Assembly: GCA_003054665.1 (NCBI GenBank)
Contig: QAYY01000001.1
Span: 423,501 to 487,500 of the forward strand
Direction of reading: 5' to 3'
DNA from: Opitutaceae bacterium EW11
Lineage (GTDB): Bacteria > Verrucomicrobiota > Verrucomicrobiia > Opitutales > Opitutaceae
Length of the DNA: 64,000 bases
Shown here: piece after piece, positions 8,349 through 17,219 of the stretch
How the letters are laid out: every line of letters starts with the position of its first letter
How positions within the stretch are numbered: the stretch's first letter is position 1
The notes under the pieces: generated by a model
Told to the model about the DNA's origin: nothing
The model's input: the letters and a program-made list of their open reading frames with translations, nothing else
The model's database searches: none
Made by a program: the position numbers and the translations under genes

Positions 8349-11300
8349 CTATTTTACCAAGTACAGCTCGAGGAGAGCGGTTCCGATCGTGTCGCCAAGG
8401 CCCGAGACCTTTGCGGTATATGCTCCCGCAGGCAGCGTCGCGACCAGCGCGGAATCGTTGTCCGAGGTCAGCGCAAAGGCACCCGTGGCCGCATTGGCGG
8501 CGGTAACGGCCGAACCGATTCCGCCCGTCCTCCAGCCGGAGTTGGTCGCGACGACCCTCGAGGAGGCGTCCACCACCTCGATCACGGGCTTCTGCAGGAC
8601 GTCGGCCACGTCGAACGAGGCCAGGGTCGGGCCCACCGCGCGAACGAGGATCTTCGAAGGCTGGGAGAGAATCACGCCGGCGATGGCAATGCTCGAGCCG
8701 GTCTTCACGTAAACGCGGGAAGAAACGTTGAAGAAGGGATCGCCGTTCCCAACCGAACTCGTGTCGAGGTACACTTCGATGAGCGCGTTGCCGGTGGATT
8801 CGTTGGCGCCGCTCAGCTGCGCGGTGTACGCGCCCGCAGGCAGCGTGAGGACCAGCGCCGCATCGCTGTCGCTCGAATAATCGAAGGCCGAGACCGCTCT
8901 GAACGCCGCCTGGATGCCCGCCACCGCCGAGGCGTCGGACTTCCATCCGGCGTTGCTGGCGATCGCCTTGCCGCCGCCGTCGAAGAGAGTCAGCACCGGC
9001 TTCTGGAGCAGGTTATCGACCCCGTAGTTGGCCAGCGTCGGACCGACGCCGCGAATGATGACCCGCGCCGGCTGATTCAGGATGAAACCGGCGATGGCGA
9101 TCCTGCTGCCCGTGCCCACGAAACAGCGCGTCGAGAGGTTCTTCATGTGCACGCTCGCCGTGTCGCCGCTCGCCACGAGCGAGAGCTTCGCCGAGGAGGT
9201 GTAAACCTTGCCGTTGGCGTTGGAGGCGGCGCACCGATAGCGGTAGCCGTCGAAACCCGCCCCGGCGGTCACCTTGAGGGACGTGGTGGTCGCGCCGGAA
9301 TAACTGGAGCCGTTGGAGACGGCCGTCCACGTCGCCCCCGCGTCGGTCGACACCTGCCACTGCAGCGTGCTGGCGCCGCTGGCCGCCATGGAAAAGGAGG
9401 CCGATCCGCCCACGAGCGCCGCTGCATCGGAAGGCTGCTGCGTGATGCTCGGCGCGCCGGCGGCGACTACCATTTTCACGGTGCTGCTGGTCGCGGTGCC
9501 GATCGCGTTCGAGAGGACGCACCGATAAACCAGGGCGGCGGACGCCGCCGTGACCTCGACCGAGAGGGTGGACGTCGCCGATCCGCTGATACCCGAGCCG
9601 TCGGAGAGATTGGTCCACGGCCCAGACGAACTGCCGGCGGACTGCCAGGCGTAGCTGCTGTTTGCCGTGCCCACGACGGTGAAGGTCGCCGTGTCTCCCA
9701 GCTTCACGGAGGCGTCGGTCGGTTGCTGCGAAACGGACGGGGCGCCCGGCATCGTCACCTCGATATCGAGGTACCCGTTCGGAGCCGTGCCGCCGCGCGA
9801 GACGGTCCTGAACGTGATGCCTCGGGCGGAATCGGTGAACGACGCCCCGACCTGCAGGGGCGAATCCTGGAACGTGTTGCCCGGGGTGGCCAGATCGAGG
9901 ACCAGCGTCTCGTAATTCGAGCCGCCGACGGCCCAGTAGACATAGGCGCCGTTCAGCACGGATTGACTGATCGTGTAGTTGCCCCGGTAAGACAACCAGT
10001 AGGTGCGGCTGGCGTCGCGCTGGACCAGCAGTGCGACCACCTCGTTTTTGCAGCCGGGGTTGTCGGCGCCGAAATTGTAGACGCGGTAGGTGCCGGACGC
10101 CGTGACGGTCTTGGTGTTGGTCGAGGTGAGCCAGCCCAGCTTGATCTTCGCACTGGGGCTGAACTCCTGCACGGGATCGTTGTTGCCGATGCCCATGACG
10201 TTGAAGGGATCCCCGTACTCGGAAGCCGTGCCCGCGGCGCTGGCGGGGTCGCCGTCGGTCACCTCCCAGGAGCCTGCGTGAAGCAGCCCGTAGTTATGCC
10301 CGATCTCGTGCGCCACGATCCGGAAATCCACCTCGCCGTTGGCCCAGACCTTCGTGCCGCCGATGATGGCCTGCCCGCCGAAGGTGATTTTGGAGCCGGT
10401 CACCGAACCGAGGCTCGGGAACGCGATGACGACGCGGTCGTAGCCGGCGACGTTGAAGTCGGCCCCCGCGGCCGCCGTGGCATCGTTGTAGAGCTTGTTC
10501 ACGTCGCCGCTCGTCGCGTACGAGGCGCCGGTCGAGGGCATGCGATAGAGCTTGGGCGACGCGGTGCAGACGAGGCTCGTCGCACCGTAGGAGGAGCCGC
10601 TGTAGAACGGCGCGACCTTCGTATCCAAAAGATTCTGCGCGTATTCGGCGGTGCAGGTGACGGAGCCCCATTTCGGATCGCCGGGAAAGTCCGAGAAATC
10701 CACGCGGATCATCAGCACCTTCTTCACGCCCGTGGCCCAGGCCGTGTCCAGCACCGCCGGGGCGGTCGTCGCCGTCGCAGGACTCGCGATGTCCGTTCCG
10801 GCTGCTGCATTCATCAGGCTCTGGCTCGCCGCACGTCGCGGACGTGGTCCGAGCACGGCCTCGTCCTGCCGAATGGCCCGCTCCGCGGCGAGCAGCCGCT
10901 GCCGGGAAGCAAAGCGGTAAAACCTCCCGCCCATCTCGCCGATTGCGCCCTGGCCGGCGGGCAGACCGTCGGCCAGGTTCTCGACCGAACCCGACACCTC
11001 GGCCGGCTGGACCTCGCGGATGGCGTTTTCATCGAGCACAAACACGCCGTTCACGAGCACGCCGTTGAGCGGAATCCCCGTCTTCGAAAGATGATCCAGG
11101 CGGCGGCCGTAGGCGAATGCCGGATACTCACGCCCGTCTATCGTCACCGTCCGGCGAATGGACTCCTCGCCTTCGACCGTCCCCAGTTCGGCGTACACCG
11201 TGTAGTCGCCGATGGCGGAAATGGGGGTTTCGACCTCGGCGGCGACCGGCGCGGGCAAGGCCGACCGGGCATTCGCCGGAAGTGCGAGTTGAAGGACCGC

Positions 11301-11531
11301 GGCGGGATCATCCGCAGCCAGCTCTGCCATCGCGGCGGCGCGCGCTTTGGCCAATTCGATCCCGCGGGCGATCGACACGCCCGTCTCTCCGCTCGCGCGT
11401 CGCTCCAGCCAATCCTCGAACGCAGCGGCACGGGCTCTCAGGTTTCCCGCATGCGGCGTCGGCGCCGCGCTTAGGAACGGCGCGCAACTGAGCCAGAGAA
11501 CGAGGCCGAAAACGGCGGGCAGACGACCCAC
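8349..11531 (-). CDS. Secreted metzincin (M11/gametolysin-like) protease with Ig-like and duplicated C-terminal domains
   Basis: About 1,060 residues. The start is uncertain: GTG at 11531 puts the signal peptide (VGRLPAVFGLVLWLSCAPFL) first and has GGAGG 12 bases upstream, while an ATG at 11642 is the alternative. After a propeptide of roughly 250 residues comes a metalloprotease domain with HEIGHNYGLLH near residue 408, a complete HExxHxxgxxH zinc site. Next come two Ig-like domains, each starting near APSxxQQPxDA (about 590-780). Two tandem copies of a domain of about 130 residues follow, each with NVSSR/NLSTR, SIAIAG and VGPTLA, a module I associate with secreted Opitutaceae proteins. A role in extracellular protein degradation is likely. 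The GT61 gene follows 31 bp downstream. Confidence 0.87.
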   Translation of the reverse strand: MGRLPAVFGLVLWLSCAPFLSAAPTPHAGNLRARAAAFEDWLERRASGETGVSIARGIELAKARAAAMAELAADDPAAVLQLALPANARSALPAPVAAEVETPISAIGDYTVYAELGTVEGEESIRRTVTIDGREYPAFAYGRRLDHLSKTGIPLNGVLVNGVFVLDENAIREVQPAEVSGSVENLADGLPAGQGAIGEMGGRFYRFASRQRLLAAERAIRQDEAVLGPRPRRAASQSLMNAAAGTDIASPATATTAPAVLDTAWATGVKKVLMIRVDFSDFPGDPKWGSVTCTAEYAQNLLDTKVAPFYSGSSYGATSLVCTASPKLYRMPSTGASYATSGDVNKLYNDATAAAGADFNVAGYDRVVIAFPSLGSVTGSKITFGGQAIIGGTKVWANGEVDFRIVAHEIGHNYGLLHAGSWEVTDGDPASAAGTASEYGDPFNVMGIGNNDPVQEFSPSAKIKLGWLTSTNTKTVTASGTYRVYNFGADNPGCKNEVVALLVQRDASRTYWLSYRGNYTISQSVLNGAYVYWAVGGSNYETLVLDLATPGNTFQDSPLQVGASFTDSARGITFRTVSRGGTAPNGYLDIEVTMPGAPSVSQQPTDASVKLGDTATFTVVGTANSSYAWQSAGSSSGPWTNLSDGSGISGSATSTLSVEVTAASAALVYRCVLSNAIGTATSSTVKMVVAAGAPSITQQPSDAAALVGGSASFSMAASGASTLQWQVSTDAGATWTAVSNGSSYSGATTTSLKVTAGAGFDGYRYRCAASNANGKVYTSSAKLSLVASGDTASVHMKNLSTRCFVGTGSRIAIAGFILNQPARVIIRGVGPTLANYGVDNLLQKPVLTLFDGGGKAIASNAGWKSDASAVAGIQAAFRAVSAFDYSSDSDAALVLTLPAGAYTAQLSGANESTGNALIEVYLDTSSVGNGDPFFNVSSRVYVKTGSSIAIAGVILSQPSKILVRAVGPTLASFDVADVLQKPVIEVVDASSRVVATNSGWRTGGIGSAVTAANAATGAFALTSDNDSALVATLPAGAYTAKVSGLGDTIGTALLELYLVK

Positions 11532-11823
11532 CGGCCAACCGCACCTCCGCTGGACTCGGGGCAACGAGTCCCTGCATTTGTCAGCGGCCTGCGCCGTCTG
11601 AGGTTCACCCGTTCGAAACACTGCGCCTGGGAAACCGCTCATCGAAAGGTCCAGTATCGGCACGTTCATAGGCCTGTTGAGTGGGCCCACCGGACAGCTG
11701 AACCTTTGCAGAGTTTTTCACGGACCGCGGCAATTTTCACCTCGACCGCAAGCGCCTTGCCACAGGCTCCTCCTTCGCAAACGCCCTGCATCCGACAGCA
11801 GCCAAAAGCGGCTACACGCCGTC

Positions 11824-13521
11824 TCAATCGGCGCGGGGCAGCTGAACCCAAAAGGTCGAGCCGTTCTCGCCGTCGGACTCGACCCCGGCTTCGCCGCCCA
11901 TCCGATTGGCGGCCTTGCGCACGATCGCCAAGCCCACGCCATTGCCCTCGTATTCGAGATCGGGGTGCACCCGCTCGAACATCCGGAACAGCCGGTCCCG
12001 ATACTCGGCCCGGATGCCGATGCCGTTGTCGCGCACGAGGAGCCGAACGGATTCGCCGTGCGTCTCCGTCCACACTCGGACAACCGGACGGACGCCGGGA
12101 CGGACGAATTTCACCGCATTGTTCAGCAGGTTCGAAACGACCTGAATCAGGGAGGGCTCATGCCCGCGGACGTCCAGGAGAGGCTCGATCTCGATGAAGG
12201 CGCGAGGCGGCAGCATCCCTGGGTATTGGGTCACGATATCGCGCACAAGCCGGTCGAGATGCACCCGCTCGACCTGCAGTTCGGCGCGCCCAATCCGGCT
12301 GAAGGTCAGGATGTCCGTCACCATCTTGTCGAGGCGCTGCGCGTTCTCCGCGATCCGCTTCAGCCAAAGCCGCATTTCGGGTTTGAGCGAGGGACCGTAG
12401 TCCTCGAGCAGGGCTTGGCTATATCCAAGCATGCCGCGAAGCGGGGCTCGGAGGTCGTGGGAAACCGTGTAGGAAAACTCCTCCATCTGGGCGATCGCTT
12501 CTCGCAACGACGCGGTGCGCTCGGCCACCCTCGCCTCGAGCTCCTCGTTGGCGCGGGCCAACTGGCGCCGCGTCTCCTCCAAAGCCGCCTCGGAGCGCTT
12601 TCGGTCCGTGATGTCCCGCGCGATCTTCGAAGCGCCGACGATCCGGCCCGTCGCGTCCTTGACCGGAGATATCGTGAGGGAGACGTCGATCCTCGTTCCG
12701 TCCTTCTTCACCCGCACGGTCTCGAGGTGATCGATGCGCTCTCCGCGCCGCAGCCGCGCCAGGATGCGCGTTTCTTCCTCGAGGCGCTCCGGCGGCAGCA
12801 GCAGGGTGATGGGCCGGCCGATCGTCTCCTGCGCGCTGTATCCAAAGATCCGTTCGGCACCGCGGTTCCAGGACCTGATGATCCCGTCGAGGTTCTTGCT
12901 CACGATGGCGTCGTCGGACCACTCGACGATGGCCGCGGCGTGCCGGACCAGCTCCTCCGCTCTCCGCTGCTCCGTGACGTCGCGCATCACGCATTGGCTG
13001 TGCAGAAACCGGCCGTCCTCCCAAAGTCCGGTGGCGTCGAACAGCACGGTCTTCACCGAGCCGTCCCGGCAGCGCAGCCGCGCTTCCTGGTCGCGCACGG
13101 CCTCGCGGCGGCTCAGCCGGTCGACGATGCTCTCGAAAACCTGCGGTTCGATGAAAACATCGCGGCTGGAGCGTCCCACGTATTCGGCTTCCGAGTACCC
13201 CAGCATGTCCAGCTCGGCCCGGTTGGCCCACAGTATGGTGCCTTCGGCGTCGGCCCAATGCAGGCCGTAAGGCAACGTCTCCACCAGGGCGCGCAGCTCC
13301 AGTTCGCGCCGCCGAAGCGAGACTTCCTCCGGGCGTCCGGCACCTTCCGGAATTGCGAGCATCGGCGGAGGCTGCGGCCAGCTTTCGACACCCGCCGCCG
13401 GAGCCGGATCGGAGGAGTTGACCACCGCGGCGGCGTCCGAGTCGCGGGACAGCAGCTTGAGGGCGGGCACAGACAAGCCGAGGGGTTGGGTGCGATCGGG
13501 CTCGTGGAAATCGAGAGACAT
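11824..13521 (-). CDS. PAS-domain sensor histidine kinase
   Basis: A 565-residue protein from MSLDFHEPDR; the frame runs on to 13809, but the extra part is basic, low-complexity sequence. It has two PAS domains (about 75-185 and 190-305, the latter with SDDAIVSKNLDGIIRSWNRGAERIFGY), a coiled coil (305-345), a HisKA helix with FSYTVSHDLRAPLRGM (His355) and an ATPase domain with NLLNNAVKFV, DNGIGI and GNGVGLAI. There is no transmembrane segment, so it is a cytoplasmic sensor. The FSYTVSHDLRAPLRGM style is that of bacteriophytochrome-like kinases that use single-domain regulators; none is next to it. Its ligand is unknown. Confidence 0.9.
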   Translation of the reverse strand: MSLDFHEPDRTQPLGLSVPALKLLSRDSDAAAVVNSSDPAPAAGVESWPQPPPMLAIPEGAGRPEEVSLRRRELELRALVETLPYGLHWADAEGTILWANRAELDMLGYSEAEYVGRSSRDVFIEPQVFESIVDRLSRREAVRDQEARLRCRDGSVKTVLFDATGLWEDGRFLHSQCVMRDVTEQRRAEELVRHAAAIVEWSDDAIVSKNLDGIIRSWNRGAERIFGYSAQETIGRPITLLLPPERLEEETRILARLRRGERIDHLETVRVKKDGTRIDVSLTISPVKDATGRIVGASKIARDITDRKRSEAALEETRRQLARANEELEARVAERTASLREAIAQMEEFSYTVSHDLRAPLRGMLGYSQALLEDYGPSLKPEMRLWLKRIAENAQRLDKMVTDILTFSRIGRAELQVERVHLDRLVRDIVTQYPGMLPPRAFIEIEPLLDVRGHEPSLIQVVSNLLNNAVKFVRPGVRPVVRVWTETHGESVRLLVRDNGIGIRAEYRDRLFRMFERVHPDLEYEGNGVGLAIVRKAANRMGGEAGVESDGENGSTFWVQLPRAD

Positions 13522-13717
13522 CGTGAACGCCACGAGCAGGCAGCTGGGAAAAGGCTCCGACGAGGCGAGCTTACTATAGCCCGCGTCCGATCCTCCGCCT
13601 ATGGGAGAAACTCCGGGCGCTTCGGCCGGTTTTTTCGCGCAACCGGGCGTCCGAACCGGTGCCTTCACCCTTCCGCGTCGAGGCATCCTCGCCCCGCGTG
13701 GCACCGTCAGCTCCGAT

Positions 13718-16135
13718 TTATTCGGACCGCAATGCCGACATCGGCTCGACCTTGGTCGCCCGTCTTGCGGGAAACCAGCACGCGAGCAGCGTTGCCAGGA
13801 GCAGGACAAAACAAACCAGCGCGAGCCCCCAGGGATCCGGCGAGGCCAAGCGCGGCATCAAGCTCGAGAGGAACCGCCCGAGTCCGTACGCGCCGACAAT
13901 GCCGAGCACGAGCCCCACCGCGGCGAGGCTCAATCCGCGCTTCAGCACGTCGCCGAAGACGTCCTTCGGCAATGCGCCGAGCGCGAGGCGAATCCCAAAC
14001 TCCGTCACGCGCTGCGCGACGAGATTCGAAACGACGCCATACACGCCCACGGCTGCGAGAACGAGGCCGAGGGCGGCCAGCCCGAGCGTCGTGCGGGCGA
14101 CGATCAGGATGTTGCGCAGGATCGTGTCCGTCTGCTGCTGAATGGTGCCCGCCTGCTCGAGCGCGAGTTCCGGATCGATCTCTCCGATCACACGTCGCAT
14201 GGGCTCGACGAGCGTCTCCGGATGCGCGCCCCGCATCACGATGTTCACGTAACCCCACGGCTCCTGCGCCAGCGGGCGGTAGACCACCAGCGGCGTGGAG
14301 GTTTTGCCCGGATTCGCGGAAGGTTCGACGTCGGCCGACACGCCGATGACCTCGCGCCAGAGGGTGTTGTTTTCCTCGATGCTCGCGATGCGCTTGCCAA
14401 TCGCGCTCTGCCCCGGCCAGAAGCGGCGCGCGAGCGACGCGTTGACGATCGCGAGTCCGGGGCCGTCGAGGGCAACGTTCTCCGGGAACGTGCGCCCCTC
14501 GAGCAGAGGAATGCCCAGGGTGGCGAAATAGTCCCGCGTGACCATCACGTGCGAGGCGACGGGGTTCTCCGCGCGGCCGGCCGTCGACGCTCCGTCGGTC
14601 AGAACCGGTCGGTTCGCGGAATAATCGAAAAGCGGCAGCGAAGTGGTCAGAGCGGCGCGCTCCACGCCCGGCAGCTGCACCAGCCGGTCCTCCAGCTTTC
14701 GGAAGAAAACGTTACGACTCTGCATGGTGGGATATTGCTTCTCCGGGATCGGAAGACTCGACACCGCCACGTGCGAGGGGTCCCAGCCCAGCTGGCGATG
14801 AAGCAGTCGATCAAAGCCGCGGTTCATGACCGCCGCGCCGCCGAGCAGAACCACCGCGAGGAACACCTCGCCGACGATGAGCGCACTCCGCATCCGGTGA
14901 TGCCCCCGCCCCGCCGTCGAGCCGCGCGCTCCGGACTTGAGCATCAGGTTCACGTCCACGCGGGAGGCGAACAAGGCGGGAACGACGCCGAACAGGAGCC
15001 CGGTTGCGATCGAAACGCCCAGCGCGGTTGCCAGGACGGGCCCGTCGAGAGGCACCACAAAACTTCCCGGGACGCCGCCGATCACCACGTTTTTCTCGAA
15101 GAGGTCGTTGAGCCAGAGCGCGACCAGCAGGCCGAAAAGCCCACCCGCGACGGAGAGCACGATGCTTTCGGTCAAGAGCTGCCGCACGAGCCGCGTGCGC
15201 GAGGCGCCGAGCGCGGAGCGGATGGCGTATTCACGGAGCGCGGCCGTGGCCCGCGCGAGCTGCAGATTCGCGAGATTGGCGCAGGCGATCAGGAGGATGA
15301 AGACGGAGAATCCGAGCAGGGTCCACGAAATCGCCCGGCCGACGCTGTCCATCACGGCCTCGTTCAGGGTGATCCCCTCGTATCGAAGTCCTGGGTACTG
15401 GTTGGGAAACGCCTTTTCCTGGGAGGCGGCCAGGCCCGCGAGTTGCGCCCCGATCGAACCTCGGGATTCTCCCGGTCTGAGGCGCTTGACGGCCAAAAAG
15501 CCGCGATAGGAGCGGGTGTTCTGCTGGTCCGGGGTGAAGTTGATCGGCCGCAGGACCTCGGTCCTTCCCCACAGCATCGGGTAATCGAAGCGCGCCGGCA
15601 TGACGCCGATAATCGTGACGGTTTCGCCCTGGAGGCGCAGGGTCCGGCCCACCATGTCGGGCGCCGAACCAAAACGAGAAGCCCAGAAGCTCTCCGAGAG
15701 CAGCACGACTTGGTTGCGTCCGTCGTCGTACTCCTCCGGCGACGGCAGCCGGCCGAGCAGCGGCTGCGTCCGAAAGACCTCCATCAGTTCGCGGGAAACC
15801 AGCATCGCCTCCAACTGCTCCGCCGGCCGTCCCGGCTCGGTCCAGGGATACGTGATCTTGCTCACGGTCAGCACCGAGGAGGCATCCGGAAGCGCCTCCC
15901 GCACTTCCCGAATTTCAGTGGGCGAAAATGAAAACAGCCGCCCGGTCCGCGTGATCCCGTTGAGGACGACCAATCGTTCGGAGCCGGGATACGGCGCCGA
16001 ACGGAACAGCAGGGTCTGCACGAGGCTGACCATCGAGGTGTTCACCCCGATTCCCAGCGCCAGCGTGAGCAGCGCGATGCAGGTATAGGCAGGCGTCTTC
16101 GCGAGAGAACGGAGGGCAAACCGGAGATCGTGCAT
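13718..16135 (-). CDS. ADOP-type ABC transporter permease (FtsX/MacB family)
   Basis: An 805-residue protein with the arrangement of acidobacterial duplicated orphan permeases. The first transmembrane helix follows MHDLRFALRSLAKTPAYTCIALLTLALGIGVN; a large periplasmic MacB-like core comes next (LVVLNG to about 260). A three-helix FtsX domain follows (ISWTLLGFSVFILLIACANLANLQLARA, about 280-420). The whole unit is then repeated (second periplasmic core about 450-660, second FtsX domain about 680-790). ALGASRTRLVRQLLTES is a typical coupling sequence. No ATPase gene lies next to it, as is usual for this class. Its role is unknown; related MacB permeases act in export or mechanotransmission. Confidence 0.9.
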   Translation of the reverse strand: MHDLRFALRSLAKTPAYTCIALLTLALGIGVNTSMVSLVQTLLFRSAPYPGSERLVVLNGITRTGRLFSFSPTEIREVREALPDASSVLTVSKITYPWTEPGRPAEQLEAMLVSRELMEVFRTQPLLGRLPSPEEYDDGRNQVVLLSESFWASRFGSAPDMVGRTLRLQGETVTIIGVMPARFDYPMLWGRTEVLRPINFTPDQQNTRSYRGFLAVKRLRPGESRGSIGAQLAGLAASQEKAFPNQYPGLRYEGITLNEAVMDSVGRAISWTLLGFSVFILLIACANLANLQLARATAALREYAIRSALGASRTRLVRQLLTESIVLSVAGGLFGLLVALWLNDLFEKNVVIGGVPGSFVVPLDGPVLATALGVSIATGLLFGVVPALFASRVDVNLMLKSGARGSTAGRGHHRMRSALIVGEVFLAVVLLGGAAVMNRGFDRLLHRQLGWDPSHVAVSSLPIPEKQYPTMQSRNVFFRKLEDRLVQLPGVERAALTTSLPLFDYSANRPVLTDGASTAGRAENPVASHVMVTRDYFATLGIPLLEGRTFPENVALDGPGLAIVNASLARRFWPGQSAIGKRIASIEENNTLWREVIGVSADVEPSANPGKTSTPLVVYRPLAQEPWGYVNIVMRGAHPETLVEPMRRVIGEIDPELALEQAGTIQQQTDTILRNILIVARTTLGLAALGLVLAAVGVYGVVSNLVAQRVTEFGIRLALGALPKDVFGDVLKRGLSLAAVGLVLGIVGAYGLGRFLSSLMPRLASPDPWGLALVCFVLLLATLLACWFPARRATKVEPMSALRSE

Positions 16136-16351
16136 GGTGGTGACGGAGCGCTCCCGCGCTCATGGGGAACACGGATCAAACGCCCGCCGGCCCCGTGACG
16201 CAGCCCGCGTGCCGCGCTTCCGATGCAGCGATTAACCGATTGCTTCCCAGATGGTAGAAAATCCAAGGGGCATCGCTGGCCACCGCCGGAGCACCCAAAC
16301 CCGAAACGGCCGAATCCCAAAACCGGGAGGACTCCGCGCCTCGTCGAACAA

Positions 16352-17146
16352 TCAGTAGCCGGAAGCTGGGCCGGCTTTTGCCGGCTGCTCCGCGCCCTCC
16401 AGCCCCGGAGGCACCGGTCCCGGCAGGCCCATCTTCACGGCGTCGGCCAGGATGGATTCCGTAGCGGTGGCTCCAATACGGCTGACTCCGAGCGCTCGCA
16501 CGCGCAGGACGTCCGCGAGCGTTCGCACGCCGCCCGCCGCCTTGACCTGCACGGCCGGCCCCGAGTGCTGGCGCATCAGCCGCAGCTGGACGTCGGTCGC
16601 GCCCTGGTAGTTGTAGTCGCCGTTGGGCCGCTTGACGAAGCCGTAGCCCGTGGAGGTCTTGACGAACGCAACTCCGACCTCGGTGCAGATCTCGCAAAGC
16701 CGGACGATCTCCCGGTCCCCCAGGAAGTCGTTCTCGAAAATCACCTTCAGCAGCGCGCCCCGCGTGATGCAGGTCTCGTTGAGCGCGCTGATCTCGCTCT
16801 GAACGTACCGCCAATCGCCGCTGAGGACCTTGCCGACATTGACCACGACGTCCACCTCCGCCGCGCCTTCGGCCAGCGCGTGGTCGGTTTCGGAGACCTT
16901 CACCTGCATGTGGCTGCTGCCGTGGGGAAACCCCGCGACGGCGCACACGTGGACGCCGGAGCCCTCGAGAAAGGATGCCGCCATCGCCACCGCATAGGGC
17001 TTCACACACGCGGTCGCACAGAGGCATCTGCGGGCCACCTCGAGTCCCGCGCGCAACTGCAGATCCGTGAGCGTCGGGTGGAGCAGCGAATGGTCGATCA
17101 TCTTCGCGATCTCACAGACCGACGGACGCTCGGAGAACGTGCTCAT
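16352..17146 (-). CDS. deoC: Deoxyribose-phosphate aldolase
   Basis: A 264-residue cytoplasmic enzyme that splits 2-deoxyribose-5-phosphate into glyceraldehyde-3-phosphate and acetaldehyde during deoxynucleoside breakdown. The start MSTFSERPSV gives the normal family length; the frame continues to 17386 without support. Class I aldolase residues are visible: the Schiff-base lysine in FVKTSTGYG (Lys163), the second lysine in VKAAGG (Lys202) and the acid in AAEVDVVVN (Asp99). No deoA, deoB or deoD gene is adjacent, so it is not in a classic deo operon. The S9 peptidase gene lies just upstream: its stop at 17220 is 73 bp before this start. Confidence 0.95.
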   Translation of the reverse strand: MSTFSERPSVCEIAKMIDHSLLHPTLTDLQLRAGLEVARRCLCATACVKPYAVAMAASFLEGSGVHVCAVAGFPHGSSHMQVKVSETDHALAEGAAEVDVVVNVGKVLSGDWRYVQSEISALNETCITRGALLKVIFENDFLGDREIVRLCEICTEVGVAFVKTSTGYGFVKRPNGDYNYQGATDVQLRLMRQHSGPAVQVKAAGGVRTLADVLRVRALGVSRIGATATESILADAVKMGLPGPVPPGLEGAEQPAKAGPASGY

Positions 17147-17219
17147 GAGAGGATGAAAAACCACAACAACCGAACCGCCGCAACACACGGATTGGCCGCG
17201 CGCGCCGAAGCGTGGCGCT

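Noticed and set aside
9147-11474. 775-codon plus-strand frame opposite the metzincin protease
   Set aside because: It has no recognisable domain, a start inside the antisense gene and Arg/Gly-rich composition.
11824-13809. Longer N-terminus for the PAS kinase (start at 13809)
   Set aside because: The extra 96 residues are Arg/Pro/Gly-rich and overlap the ADOP permease gene end; MSLDFHEPDR at 13521 is the sensible start.
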